A stretch of DNA of 49,283 nt, from contig JAHINB010000016.1 in the NCBI GenBank assembly GCA_018896215.1, forward strand, positions 1 through 49,283. Reading direction: 5' to 3'. The first letter of the stretch is position 1. Every line of letters starts with the position of its first letter. This DNA comes from Patescibacteria group bacterium. Lineage in GTDB: Bacteria; Patescibacteriota; WWE3; 0-14-0-20-40-13. A program made the position numbers and the translations under genes. Below, piece by piece: positions 13,719 through 21,391 of the stretch. The notes under the pieces were generated by a model that was not told the DNA's origin, ran no database searches, and saw only the letters and a program-made list of their open reading frames with translations.

Positions 13719-14252
13719 ATGGACTTAGGTATAAATCTTGTTCCCAAAAAAAGCTTTGAGGACGAGTCGTTTCGTAACAAGGCCTCTATCTGGATTACAA
13801 GCTTTGGCAGAATTGTTGTTATTTTAACAGAACTTACAGTAGTTTTGGTATTTGCCACAAGATTTGTTTTAGATTCCCGCCTTAAAGATCTAAAAGAAAC
13901 AGCAGAAATAAACAGAGCTATCGTGCAACAAGAAGAAAAGTTTATTACAGATTTTTCCAGTACTCAAAAACGACTTTTGTATATTCAACAAGCTAAAGCC
14001 CAAACTATTAAACCTTGGGAATTTATAGCAGAAATTACAAAAAATACACCTGCAGGGGTGTCGCTAGAAAAAATTGAGTATTTTGTAACCAAACCAATTA
14101 CTATTAGGGCATCGGCAACAAATATTGCCGACTTTAGTAAATTTATTGAAAATTTAGTGGCGGATAAATCAATTTTAGAAATCTCGCTTAAAGAGGCGTC
14201 GTTTTACAAAGAAAAAGAAAGTTACTTTTTTGTGCTTGAGGTGATGTTTTAA
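13719..14252 (+). CDS. pilN: PilN-like type IV pilus assembly protein
   Basis: The protein has 177 residues from ATG 13719: a short cytoplasmic N-terminus (MDLGINLVPKKSF, the INLLP-like motif that binds PilM), one membrane helix (ILTELTVVLVFATRF), a coiled coil, then a ferredoxin-like PilN domain (PAGVSLEKIEYF to the C-terminus). PilN and PilO bridge the cytoplasmic ATPase platform to the external pilus machinery. An in-frame ATG at 13587 exists, but it lies inside lepA on the other strand and would add a non-family N-terminus. The next gene, PilO-like, starts 3 bp later. Confidence 0.8.
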   Translation: MDLGINLVPKKSFEDESFRNKASIWITSFGRIVVILTELTVVLVFATRFVLDSRLKDLKETAEINRAIVQQEEKFITDFSSTQKRLLYIQQAKAQTIKPWEFIAEITKNTPAGVSLEKIEYFVTKPITIRASATNIADFSKFIENLVADKSILEISLKEASFYKEKESYFFVLEVMF

Positions 14253-14254
14253 TT

Positions 14255-14830
14255 ATGAATTTATTGCAGTATCAAAAAAGAGTTGGGATTCGTCACACCT
14301 TAGAAAAAAAGGCCTATTCGTTTGCCTTAGCCAGTGTTATCGCTCTAATTCTATTTGGGGGATTTGCCATAAGACCTTCTGTTCTTGAGCTAATAAAGCT
14401 TACGAACCAACTTGACAAGTATACCACCCTAAACAGTTTGCTTAGCGAAAAATTGACCAACATCACCACAGCTAAAGCAAATTATAGTAAAATAGAAACT
14501 TACTTAAACACAATAAATAGTACTGTTACCCGTGGTCGGGGCGACTCGGAGTTTGTAAGAGAAGTGTATACTCTTGCCACGGTAAACAAAGTTACCGTTA
14601 CCAAGATTAATTTTATCGCTTACAATGAAAACGCCAATGATACTGAACTTAAAACACTTACTGTAGAAATGGCGGTAAGCGGAGACTTTGATTCGGTTTT
14701 AAACTTTCTAAAAAGCCTTCAGGGGATCAAAAGAATTATCGAAATTGAATCGGCAACAGTTTCTAAACTGCGCCGAGAAAGCACAATTTCTGTAAGAGGC
14801 AAGGTGTTTTATTTTGAAGAAACTCTATGA
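14255..14830 (+). CDS. pilO: PilO-like type IV pilus assembly protein
   Basis: The 191-residue protein has one N-terminal membrane helix (FALASVIALILFGGFAI), a coiled coil (about 50-90) and a periplasmic-type domain rich in alternating strands (LKTLTVEMAVSGDFDSVLNF). The pattern YTLATVNKVTVTKINF followed by GDFDSVLNFLKSLQ is typical of PilO. It pairs with the preceding PilN-like protein. In a monoderm-like CPR cell the two would form the inner-membrane alignment complex of type IV pili, used for attachment or DNA uptake. Confidence 0.78.
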   Translation: MNLLQYQKRVGIRHTLEKKAYSFALASVIALILFGGFAIRPSVLELIKLTNQLDKYTTLNSLLSEKLTNITTAKANYSKIETYLNTINSTVTRGRGDSEFVREVYTLATVNKVTVTKINFIAYNENANDTELKTLTVEMAVSGDFDSVLNFLKSLQGIKRIIEIESATVSKLRRESTISVRGKVFYFEETL

Positions 14831-14994
14831 CTTTAGAAAAACGCGATCTGATAATTATTATCCTGACAATCATTTGCTTGGGGGTGTGGGTTCTCTATGA
14901 CGCTACAAAACCAGAAATTACAGCCACAGATGTCCTCCAGATTTATCAAGACGAAATAGCCCCTTTAGACCCAAAACTTGTCTATCCAAATTGA
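14827..14994 (+). CDS. Small single-pass membrane protein in the pil operon
   Basis: This 55-residue frame starts MTLEKRDLIIIILTIICLGV and has one membrane helix and an acidic C-terminal tail (IAPLDPKLVYPN). Its ATG overlaps the PilO-like stop (ATGA), showing translational coupling, so it is probably real despite its size. The position after PilN and PilO is where PilP is found in other bacteria, but the length and sequence do not allow that call. Confidence 0.65.
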   Translation: MTLEKRDLIIIILTIICLGVWVLYDATKPEITATDVLQIYQDEIAPLDPKLVYPN

Positions 14995-15000
14995 TAAATA

Positions 15001-16632
15001 CTAAACTCGAAATCCTATCGTTAACTTCTTTATCTTATAGATAACTATCGCAGATACTTCCCTCACCATCACCACCTCATGAACCTTAAATAACGAGCAG
15101 AGTTTAATATACGAGCCTACCCCGATAACACCAACTATCGCGGTTAATGCCAATAAGTATATCGTGCGGGAAGTATCAAATAAGTATTGATCAAAAAGCT
15201 TTAGAGGTATATATAGGCATACTCCTGTAAAAAAAGACGCCCAGAAAATTTTTGCCGCACGGTCGGCAAAGACGAGATCAACTTTATCTAGAATCTTCTT
15301 TTTAAGAAGAAAAAAGACCAGGAAGACTAAATTGACAATTACCGAAATAGAGTATGACAGCCCCAGCGACCAAACTCCAAATTTAAAACCAAAAACAAAG
15401 GTTAGACTTAAAATAATACCTGTTACAAGAGAGATAACACTTGCCTTCAAGGGAGTCTTTGTGTCCTCCAAGGCATAAAAGGCTCGAGCAAGAATAAAAA
15501 CTAAAGTTTGGGCAAAAATAGAGATGGAAAAAAAAGCCAGGGTGTATGATGTTGCAATAGTCGCATCCCAAGAAAATCTAGAAGCTCCGTAAACAATTCG
15601 AACCAAAGGAATTCTTAAAACCAAAATAACAACCGAAGAAGGCATGGAAAAAAACAGAGACTTGATTATCGCCTCTTTTATTTCATCCGAGAATTTATCC
15701 TTTTGCTGGCTTACCAAATGAGAAAATCGTGGCAGAAGCGCTTGAGCAAAGGAGGCACCAAAAACACTTACTGGCAGTCTCTGTAAAGATGCGGCAAGAG
15801 CGAGTATTGCCGTATAGGGCGGGGCGATAAAAAATGCTAGTGAGGTGTCAATTATCAAGGAGATTTGGTCGGCTATCATTCCAAAAGTACGGGGCATAGC
15901 AAGCAAAAATACCTCTTTGGCGCCTTGACTAAAGTTTTTTATCTTAGCAAAGTACCTAAAACCAACCGCCCTGCAAGCTGGAATTTGAATCCCCAGATGG
16001 AGAAAAGCGCCAAACACCATACCATATGCTGGAGCGTAAATTCCAATTCTGGGGCTTAAAACAATAGTTATTATAATAACCCCAAGGTTATAAAAAACTG
16101 GAGCAAGGGCTGGGATAATGAAGCGCTTTAAAGATTGCAAAGTGCTGGTTAAATAGCTACTTACAATTAAAACAAATTGCGAAAGCATCATAATTCTAAT
16201 TAGTGAAATTAAAAGCGGATAGTCGGCGTCGGGACTAAAAAGAGTCACAGTGCGAGACAGAGTTCCCGTAAAAATAAAAACCACAGCGGAAAGTATTGCA
16301 AAAGCTATCAGCGTGATGTTTAGGACTTCGCTTGCCATTTCGAAAGCCTTATCTTGATCTTTCGCATGGAGAATTCTTGTGAAAACTGGAATAAATGCCG
16401 AAGAAATTGACCCAACAACCAAGACATTAAAAACAAGCGAAGGGATTCTATCTGCCAAATAAAATGTTCCCAAAAGAGATGTGGGTAAATCCCCCTCAAG
16501 ACTTACTCCAAAAGTTGCAATTAATACCCTTTGTTTGATAAATCCCAAAAAATAAGCGACCAAATAAGTTACGGAGATAACAAAAGCTGCCGAAAGCACG
16601 CTTTCTTGTTTTTTAAAAAAAATTCCGGTCAT
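15001..16632 (-). CDS. murJ: Lipid II flippase MurJ
   Basis: The 543-residue protein consists of about 14 membrane segments. The N-terminus (SAAFVISVTYLVAYFLGFIK) and later DRIPSLVFNVLVVGSISSAF match the MviN/MurJ family of the MOP flippase superfamily. It moves the lipid-linked peptidoglycan precursor across the membrane. The gene converges on the pil operon with only 6 bp between stops. The start is followed by a lysine pair and a first helix, as expected. A divergent promoter for a candidate small RNA lies about 100 bp upstream. Confidence 0.93.
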   Translation of the reverse strand: MTGIFFKKQESVLSAAFVISVTYLVAYFLGFIKQRVLIATFGVSLEGDLPTSLLGTFYLADRIPSLVFNVLVVGSISSAFIPVFTRILHAKDQDKAFEMASEVLNITLIAFAILSAVVFIFTGTLSRTVTLFSPDADYPLLISLIRIMMLSQFVLIVSSYLTSTLQSLKRFIIPALAPVFYNLGVIIITIVLSPRIGIYAPAYGMVFGAFLHLGIQIPACRAVGFRYFAKIKNFSQGAKEVFLLAMPRTFGMIADQISLIIDTSLAFFIAPPYTAILALAASLQRLPVSVFGASFAQALLPRFSHLVSQQKDKFSDEIKEAIIKSLFFSMPSSVVILVLRIPLVRIVYGASRFSWDATIATSYTLAFFSISIFAQTLVFILARAFYALEDTKTPLKASVISLVTGIILSLTFVFGFKFGVWSLGLSYSISVIVNLVFLVFFLLKKKILDKVDLVFADRAAKIFWASFFTGVCLYIPLKLFDQYLFDTSRTIYLLALTAIVGVIGVGSYIKLCSLFKVHEVVMVREVSAIVIYKIKKLTIGFRV

Positions 16633-16731
16633 GGAGATGATGGTATCATGTCAACAGTGTTTGAGGTAATAAGAATCTCCAAAAATACTAAAATATTTGG
16701 GCGACAGGGTTTAGGTGGTGGGAAATTTTGT

Positions 16732-16761
16732 TTGACTTTTGCTTACTGTTTGGTTTATACT
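16732..16761 (+). promoter_or_regulatory. Promoter of the candidate small RNA
   Basis: TTGACT (16732-16737) and TATACT (16756-16761) are 18 bp apart. The predicted start, about 16768, falls at the first base of the large inverted repeat, not of an open frame. Confidence 0.65.
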
Positions 16762-16767
16762 AACTAC

Positions 16768-16866
16768 AGATACTTCATTTAAAGCAGTTCGCTTAATAAG
16801 ACGTGCAAGGTTTGCACTTCCCAAAAGGATAGTTACAGCGGATTGCTTTTAGTGAAGTATTTTTTG
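16768..16866 (+). ncRNA. Candidate structured small RNA
   Basis: The arms 16771-16792 and 16839-16860 pair over 22 positions with three G-U wobbles and one mismatch. An inner hairpin gtgcaa/ttgcac (16803-16817) lies in the loop, and a T-run (tatttttt, about 16859-16865) follows. Together with the promoter this makes a complete transcription unit of about 95 nt without coding potential. The wobbles favour RNA function over a DNA palindrome. It does not match SRP RNA, tmRNA, 6S or RNase P RNA as far as I can tell. It points toward the 3' end of the DUF3800 remnant. Confidence 0.55.
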
Positions 16867-16920
16867 TTGCAAATATCTTGTATTTTTCCGATTGCAGGTT
16901 TTACCATTTCGTACCAATTC

Positions 16921-17438
16921 CTAATTACCTCTCTCGTAGATTTGATAAATGGCAAATGCGATATAATCGGCAACTTGTAGCCCACCGTGGGTATAATGTG
17001 GATTGTGATAATAACTTAGCTTTAGATTAGCATTAAGTTTGGGGTGGTCTTTAAGATATCCTAACCTTACCCTTTCTACCTCTGCTTCTAACTCTTGTCG
17101 CAATTTTAACTTACTATCTTTGCGACTAAAGACAATCTCTGTATTTTTGGATTGGTGACACAGATTTTTGATTAATTCTCCCGCCATAATCCCATACATT
17201 TTCCCCGGATTTCGTTTTAACGGTTCGTAACAAAGCAATTTATCCACAACTAGAACATCTACTTTTATTGGTAGTGTTGTAATAAACGAATAAAACTTTT
17301 CTTTGACTTGGCTATAATCGGTTTGAGCATGAAACGCATCTAGGGTATAAGCCGAAGAAAATATATTGGTAAGACTCTTATCTTTTAACAGAGATAAGCG
17401 AAATTCCGTAATTACATGAGATTGATTTCTAAATAATT
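16921..17438 (-). pseudogene. DUF3800 protein, N-terminus missing
   Basis: The C-terminal part carries the DUF3800 signature: FSRKDSKLKLRQ and GGLQVADYIAFAIYQIYERG. The same frame stays open upstream beyond the GTG at 17247, reading ITEFRLSLLKD and FHAQTDYSQVKEKFYSFI, up to a TAA near 17438, but with no ATG, GTG or TTG start in the added part. The family's N-terminal strand with its Asp-rich motif (DESG-like) is absent. The gene therefore appears cut at its 5' end, right where the HD gene begins. A 108-residue product from 17247 is possible but would be a fragment. Confidence 0.65.
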
Positions 17439-17831
17439 ATGGTAATCAACAGCAACCAAGCAGAAAAAAGGTGGCAAACAATATTAATTAAAGAGCTTGA
17501 AAAAGAAATGAAAAAAGCCCCATCACATGATATTGGTCGCCACTATCCAGAGGGGGCTAGAGAACATGGACCAATTAGCGCTCCGTATGCAAGGCAAGTT
17601 TTAGAAAGAATTCAATTTCCGCAAGATAAAATTGAGCCTGCTATATTAGCCATTAAATATCATGATCCAACATTTCTATCGTCAAAAAGACCTCAGATTG
17701 AAGCGAAAATTCTTTTTGATGCTGACAAAATTGATGCTTTTGGGGCAATAGGTATATCAAGGTATCTGATTAAGTATGCTGTTGATTATTTTAAAAAGTT
17801 AAAAAAAGAATTAAAAATTAATGTCGCGTAA
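17439..17831 (+). pseudogene. HD-domain phosphohydrolase with internal deletion
   Basis: The frame encodes 130 residues. After an N-terminal helix the sequence reads KKAPSHDIGRHYPEG. In the family, a first motif SHDxxHxxRV and a second LHDIGR are about 40 residues apart; here the HD of the first is joined directly to the HDIGR of the second. Downstream residues (IKYHDPTF, AKILFDADKIDAFGAIGISR) fit the family well. The C-terminus (VDYFKKLKKELKINVA) also looks shortened. The first metal-binding His set is lost, so activity is unlikely. The repeated His-Asp codons suggest deletion by short homology. Confidence 0.65.
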
Positions 17832-17853
17832 CAGCATATGTCTGGCTATCCTC

Positions 17854-17882
17854 TTGTGTTCGTGGTAGATGGTTGATAGAAT
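17854..17882 (+). promoter_or_regulatory. Promoter of rpsT
   Basis: TTGTGT (17854-17859) and TAGAAT (17877-17882) are 17 bp apart. The -10 ends 7 nt before the rpsT ATG at 17890, so the message is leaderless. Confidence 0.7.
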
Positions 17883-17889
17883 TGCACCC

Positions 17890-18183
17890 ATGGCAAACAC
17901 AAAAAGCGCTAAAAAAGCAATTAGAGTTTCTCAAAGAAAAGCTATTACTAACAAGTATTGGAAAAATGGATTGCGTAAAACCAAAAAGGAACTTAAAGAT
18001 TTAATGCTACAAAATAAAGATCGTGATGCGGTTGCTGCCAAACTTGCCAAAGCCAAAAAAATCGCCGATAAAGCTGTATCTTGCGGATCCTTTCATAAAA
18101 ATAAATCGGCTCGAATAAAATCGGGACTTGACAAAAAGTTTAACAAATGGGCAAAATTAATTAATGATAAAAAACCTGCCTAA
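17890..18183 (+). CDS. rpsT: 30S ribosomal protein S20
   Basis: The protein has 97 residues, very basic, starting MANTKSAKKAIRVSQRKAIT, the standard S20 N-terminus, with the usual three-helix pattern through SFHKNKSARIKSGLDKKFNK. It binds 16S rRNA. The ATG at 17890 is preferred over one 7 codons upstream because it gives the family N-terminus and because the TAGAAT element overlaps the upstream codons. The next gene overlaps its 3' end by 20 bp. Confidence 0.95.
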   Translation: MANTKSAKKAIRVSQRKAITNKYWKNGLRKTKKELKDLMLQNKDRDAVAAKLAKAKKIADKAVSCGSFHKNKSARIKSGLDKKFNKWAKLINDKKPA

Positions 18184-18814
18184 ACGAATATTTTTAGCGC
18201 CGTTGTTCTTTTTTGCTTTTGCGACTAATATTTTTGCGGCGGAGCTTACCATAACCCCACAGACTCAAACAGTGGCAGACAGTTTTGATCTTACAATCAA
18301 TGTAGACCCCAAGGGTGCCAGTGTTTCGGGAGTGGATGCTATTGTTAAGTATGAACCGGATAAGCTCGAAGCCACTCTTATTCAAAACGGTGTTTTCGAG
18401 CAATATCTAAAAAAGAACATTAACAAAACTACTGGCGTTATCGAAATAAGCGCCTATAACACCACAACTTTAATTTCCGCCCCGACTGTTGTTGCCAAGA
18501 TTTCTTTTAAACCTCTAGTTACAACTGGAACAACTCCTGTGGATTTTGTTTTTACGCTAGGAGGTCAAACTGGTTCTCATGTGGCATCTAACGGTACGGA
18601 TATTTTAGAAACTGTGGTTGGCGGGGTTTACACAATATCCACAACAACAGAGGTTACTCCACCACCTGCTACCCCTCCTGCTACTTCTGTTCCTGTAACA
18701 CCAGTTACGGTTCCTGCAACTGGCAATACTGAAAATCTCTTTCTTTTTATGCTACTTTCTGGCGTACTTATAACTGTCGGCGGAGCTTTTGTTTACTCCG
18801 CTAGGCATCTCTAG
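18164..18814 (+). CDS. Cohesin-like surface protein with sortase-type anchor
   Basis: The 216-residue protein has a signal peptide (IFLAPLFFFAFATNIFAA), a cohesin-like beta sandwich (about 26-155: LTITPQTQTVADSFDLTINV, then VSGVDAIVKYEPDKLE and VVAKISFKP), a Pro/Thr-rich linker and a C-terminal VPATGNTE followed by a membrane helix and basic end (SARHL). VPATG resembles the LPxTG sortase signal, and a sortase is encoded 2 kb away. Cohesins bind dockerins, and the very next gene ends in a dockerin-like segment. The start overlaps rpsT by 20 bp. Confidence 0.78.
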   Translation: MIKNLPKRIFLAPLFFFAFATNIFAAELTITPQTQTVADSFDLTINVDPKGASVSGVDAIVKYEPDKLEATLIQNGVFEQYLKKNINKTTGVIEISAYNTTTLISAPTVVAKISFKPLVTTGTTPVDFVFTLGGQTGSHVASNGTDILETVVGGVYTISTTTEVTPPPATPPATSVPVTPVTVPATGNTENLFLFMLLSGVLITVGGAFVYSARHL

Positions 18815-18820
18815 AACCAC

Positions 18821-19312
18821 ATGAACAGTACCGAAGCCAAACGAGGATTTTTAACTTTCTCCTTTTTATGCCTAATATCTTTTTCTATTTACTTCTTTTC
18901 AAAGAAGATTGTGGAGCTGAAATTTGCCAAGTCTCCTCAAGAGGTTACCGTTAGCCTGATAGATGCAAATGCCTCAAATATTACTCAAACCGAAGCGGTG
19001 ATTTTGTGGAATACATCAAAAGAACTTGTAGGAAATATAGTTTATGGGACAGATTCGACGGTTTGCACGCAACAAGAAACTGGATCGTGCCTAACCGCTT
19101 CGGAAGATACCGCCTCAACCAGCCATGAAATCACGCTCACTAACCTAATACCTAACACCTCGTACTACTATTATCTGGATAATAATACTCGAGATACCAA
19201 AAATTTCACCACAAAATCTCAAGATTTGGTGATTCCACCAGCGGATAATAAAATAGAAGGTGATACCAACGGCGACGGCATTCTAAATTCCCTAGACTTT
19301 TCAGTTAACTGA
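18821..19312 (+). CDS. Secreted FN3-like protein ending in a half dockerin
   Basis: The 163-residue protein has an N-terminal membrane segment (FLCLISFSIYFFSK), a fibronectin/purple-phosphatase-like beta domain (about 45-130, with EAVILWNTSKELVGNIVYG and NLIPNTSYYYYL), then GDTNGDGILNSLDF, the Ca-binding loop and helix start of a type I dockerin repeat. Dockerins need two such repeats; this protein stops 3 residues later. It is 6 bp after the cohesin-like gene, so the pair may once have interacted, or may still do so through a single repeat. Either a truncation or a minimal dockerin is possible. Confidence 0.7.
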   Translation: MNSTEAKRGFLTFSFLCLISFSIYFFSKKIVELKFAKSPQEVTVSLIDANASNITQTEAVILWNTSKELVGNIVYGTDSTVCTQQETGSCLTASEDTASTSHEITLTNLIPNTSYYYYLDNNTRDTKNFTTKSQDLVIPPADNKIEGDTNGDGILNSLDFSVN

Positions 19313-19320
19313 TTTTAATT

Positions 19321-20055
19321 CTAGAATCCGTATTCCCTGAACTCATTTTCTAATGGGTTGCCTTGACAATAATAGGCTTTTATATTCTTGGTATCAAAAA
19401 TAAAAGCGGAATAAGTAAAGCACTTATCCTCTTCTTTTGTTGTACAGATAGCAGTTTTCTTTTCAGCATTTTTTCTATCTCGCAAGAGTTGCTTAAAATC
19501 GTCTAAACTTTTAGCAGTTGAGATTAACTCCTTGGCTCTATCGTAATGATCGTGCGACCATTGTTCAAAACCTTTTTCTGTATCAAAACTCAAATTGCGG
19601 TTTGGCAAATTAACAAAGTGGTTCGTTTTAACAACAGGGTCACTAACTTTTTCAATAAAATATTTTTCGGGGACTCCCTCAATTCCATAACACTCTTTAT
19701 CATCAGCTACAAACATATTGCCACCAATCCTAGGATTAAAGGCTTTGATGATTTCAACAGCCTCTTTGGCTGTTGACGCATCTAGTATTAGACGCACATA
19801 GGGTCGCCGAATGTAGGAAATTTGATTTTCGGCAACCGAAACAAAGGTTGCAACATAAGCAACGCCTTTTTCATTAATTCCTCCATAATAGCCATCCTCC
19901 CGCGAGTTGGGGTTTTGTATAATAAGCTTTTTTACTTGGTCAATCTTAGAATCGAAAGGTTTTATTTCATCATCCCATCTCATCCAAGGCACTGGATCCC
20001 TCGTTTTGAGGAGAAACCAACTATTATCTAATTTCTTAGCCACTGTTGTACACAT
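19321..20055 (-). CDS. Ntn-hydrolase family protein (C45/C59-like amidase)
   Basis: The 244-residue protein begins MCTTVAKK, exposing Cys2 as N-terminal nucleophile after Met removal, and continues with YGGINEKGVAYVATFVS and GIEGVPEKYFIEKV, a layout seen in linear-amide hydrolases such as acyl-coenzyme A:6-aminopenicillanate acyltransferases and choloylglycine hydrolases. Likely a small amidase; the substrate is unknown. No signal peptide. A TAAAAT -10-like element lies 6 nt before the start. NRDE/TANGO2 proteins also begin with MC and are the main alternative. Confidence 0.65.
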   Translation of the reverse strand: MCTTVAKKLDNSWFLLKTRDPVPWMRWDDEIKPFDSKIDQVKKLIIQNPNSREDGYYGGINEKGVAYVATFVSVAENQISYIRRPYVRLILDASTAKEAVEIIKAFNPRIGGNMFVADDKECYGIEGVPEKYFIEKVSDPVVKTNHFVNLPNRNLSFDTEKGFEQWSHDHYDRAKELISTAKSLDDFKQLLRDRKNAEKKTAICTTKEEDKCFTYSAFIFDTKNIKAYYCQGNPLENEFREYGF

Positions 20056-20123
20056 AATGGTATTTTACTCTAAATTGAAAATAAATGGAATAGTATGTGT
20101 TAGACACCGTACAACTCAAGATT

Positions 20124-20232
20124 GACGAAATTACTTTCGTCTGATAAGATGCCCTTGCTGGTTAACCGTAAGGTTTATTCGGCCAATCTAAAGCCGACGG
20201 CCAGCACATTCGACAAGCTCAGTGCAGGCACT
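20124..20232. other. Structured intergenic sequence
   Basis: A 7-bp hairpin gacgaaa/tttcgtc (20124-20141) is followed by a possible three-way junction: outer tgctgg/ccagca (20156-20161/20201-20206) with inner aacc/ggtt and cggc/gccg hairpins. The following cattcgacaagctcag resembles extragenic palindromic motifs found in many bacteria. It may be a REP-type element or a small RNA; no clear promoter was found. Confidence 0.35.
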
Positions 20233-20233
20233 T

Positions 20234-20647
20234 TTACTCCTCCAGGTTTCTCTTTTTAGCATTTAAAATCCCAAATCTATCTTTTCTCCAGGCAGGAATA
20301 ACACTCCAAAAATGCTTTTGTCCTTTTCCCACCTGACGAATAACAACCTTTATTCTTCTATCATCGACTACTGCTTCAAAAGCCCAAAATTTGTGAATTA
20401 CACTTTCCTTTGTATAGTAACTTTCTTCTTGAAAATACGGCATTACTCGTAAAACTTTGATTGCTCCTGGAAGTAAACGAGTGTTAGTTTCTATTCTTTT
20501 AGAATCTCTTTTGCTTCTGCTGTTTTTGTATAGAAGGTGATTTATTCCCTTAGCAGTAAAGTAAACCTTTTCTTTGTCAAAAGCGGGACAAGCTATTTGC
20601 TTGACTTCAGAAAAAATCGTTTGGATTTGTTTTTTATGTAAATTCAT
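20234..20647 (-). CDS. Hypothetical protein, possible BECR-fold nuclease
   Basis: This 137-residue basic protein contains VYFTAKGINHLLYKNSRSKR, then LPGAIKVLRVMPY, FWAFEAVVDDRRIKVVIRQ and a C-terminal KHFWSVIPAWRK. The order (a helix ending in an Arg-rich turn, then strands and a final FWSV strand) recalls phage-type barnase/EndoU/colicin/RelE-like nucleases. This is a pattern impression, not a firm family call. It stands alone between the Ntn hydrolase and the sortase, with short gaps on both sides. No antitoxin partner is evident. Confidence 0.5.
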   Translation of the reverse strand: MNLHKKQIQTIFSEVKQIACPAFDKEKVYFTAKGINHLLYKNSRSKRDSKRIETNTRLLPGAIKVLRVMPYFQEESYYTKESVIHKFWAFEAVVDDRRIKVVIRQVGKGQKHFWSVIPAWRKDRFGILNAKKRNLEE

Positions 20648-20662
20648 AAAGTTTTATACCGT

Positions 20663-21391
20663 CTAATTGGCTAATTGCGCGGTGACAAGGAGTCGATATG
20701 AGGTAGTCCCTCCGGGCCAGCAGGTCATTAAAGTTACAGTTTGGCGATTAAGAAATTTAGGAAAAAGCTCTTTGTAAAGAGATACATCTTGCGGTTTAAT
20801 TTTTTCCTTTTGCATTACTTCGTATCTGTAGGTTGTGTTATCAACATTAATTATTATCTCATCACCAATGGATAAGTCCTCCAAAGTAGAAAATACCTGT
20901 TTATAATCTGTGGGATCAAAGAGATACTTAAAAGATGAGTGTCCTGTAATAAAAGTATTACCAGATGATCCAGGTTCAGCAGTCCCTAAAATATGCACCA
21001 GGATTTCGGAAGGATTGGTATTGGTAGAATTTGCCTCAACTTGAGCATTTTTAATCCCCAAAACAGGGATGGATAGGGTAAAAAAGTATTTCTCTTTTTG
21101 TGTACCTTTGTAAGGAAAAAAATTAGAATTTCCATTAAAAGAGGATTGAATTAAAGACAAAGCGGTCATTTCTCCGGCATCACTCATAAACTCCTCCCCC
21201 ACTGCGCTTACTATCTCATAAGATCTTTTTCCCATAACCTGATTAAACATAGGAAATCCAACAAAAAATATAAAAACAGAAACGCCAGAGAGAATTAACG
21301 CTACACCAAGATAATGTTTAAGTTTAATCGTTGATTTTTTTACCGGCTGCGGTTCGCTTTTTAAGTAGATGTAGGGGTATTTTTTTTGCAT
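20663..21391 (-). CDS. Sortase
   Basis: From ATG 21391 the gene encodes 242 residues: a cytoplasmic N-terminus (MQKKYPYIYLKSEP), one membrane helix (YLGVALILSGVSVFIFFVGF), then a sortase barrel with catalytic His in TGHSSF, Cys in LMTCWPGG and Arg in SYRLLV. It links proteins with an LPxTG-like signal to the cell surface; the cohesin-like protein at 18164 with VPATG is a candidate substrate. The start is fixed by GGAGG 4 nt upstream, although a longer frame exists. Its 5' end overlaps holA by 31 bp. Confidence 0.88.
   Translation of the reverse strand: MQKKYPYIYLKSEPQPVKKSTIKLKHYLGVALILSGVSVFIFFVGFPMFNQVMGKRSYEIVSAVGEEFMSDAGEMTALSLIQSSFNGNSNFFPYKGTQKEKYFFTLSIPVLGIKNAQVEANSTNTNPSEILVHILGTAEPGSSGNTFITGHSSFKYLFDPTDYKQVFSTLEDLSIGDEIIINVDNTTYRYEVMQKEKIKPQDVSLYKELFPKFLNRQTVTLMTCWPGGTTSYRLLVTAQLAN

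Noticed and set aside
16768-16866. SRP RNA, tmRNA or 6S RNA
   Set aside because: The conserved GGAAG/AGCAG core of SRP RNA, a tRNA-like end with tag frame, or the large central bubble of 6S RNA are not visible.
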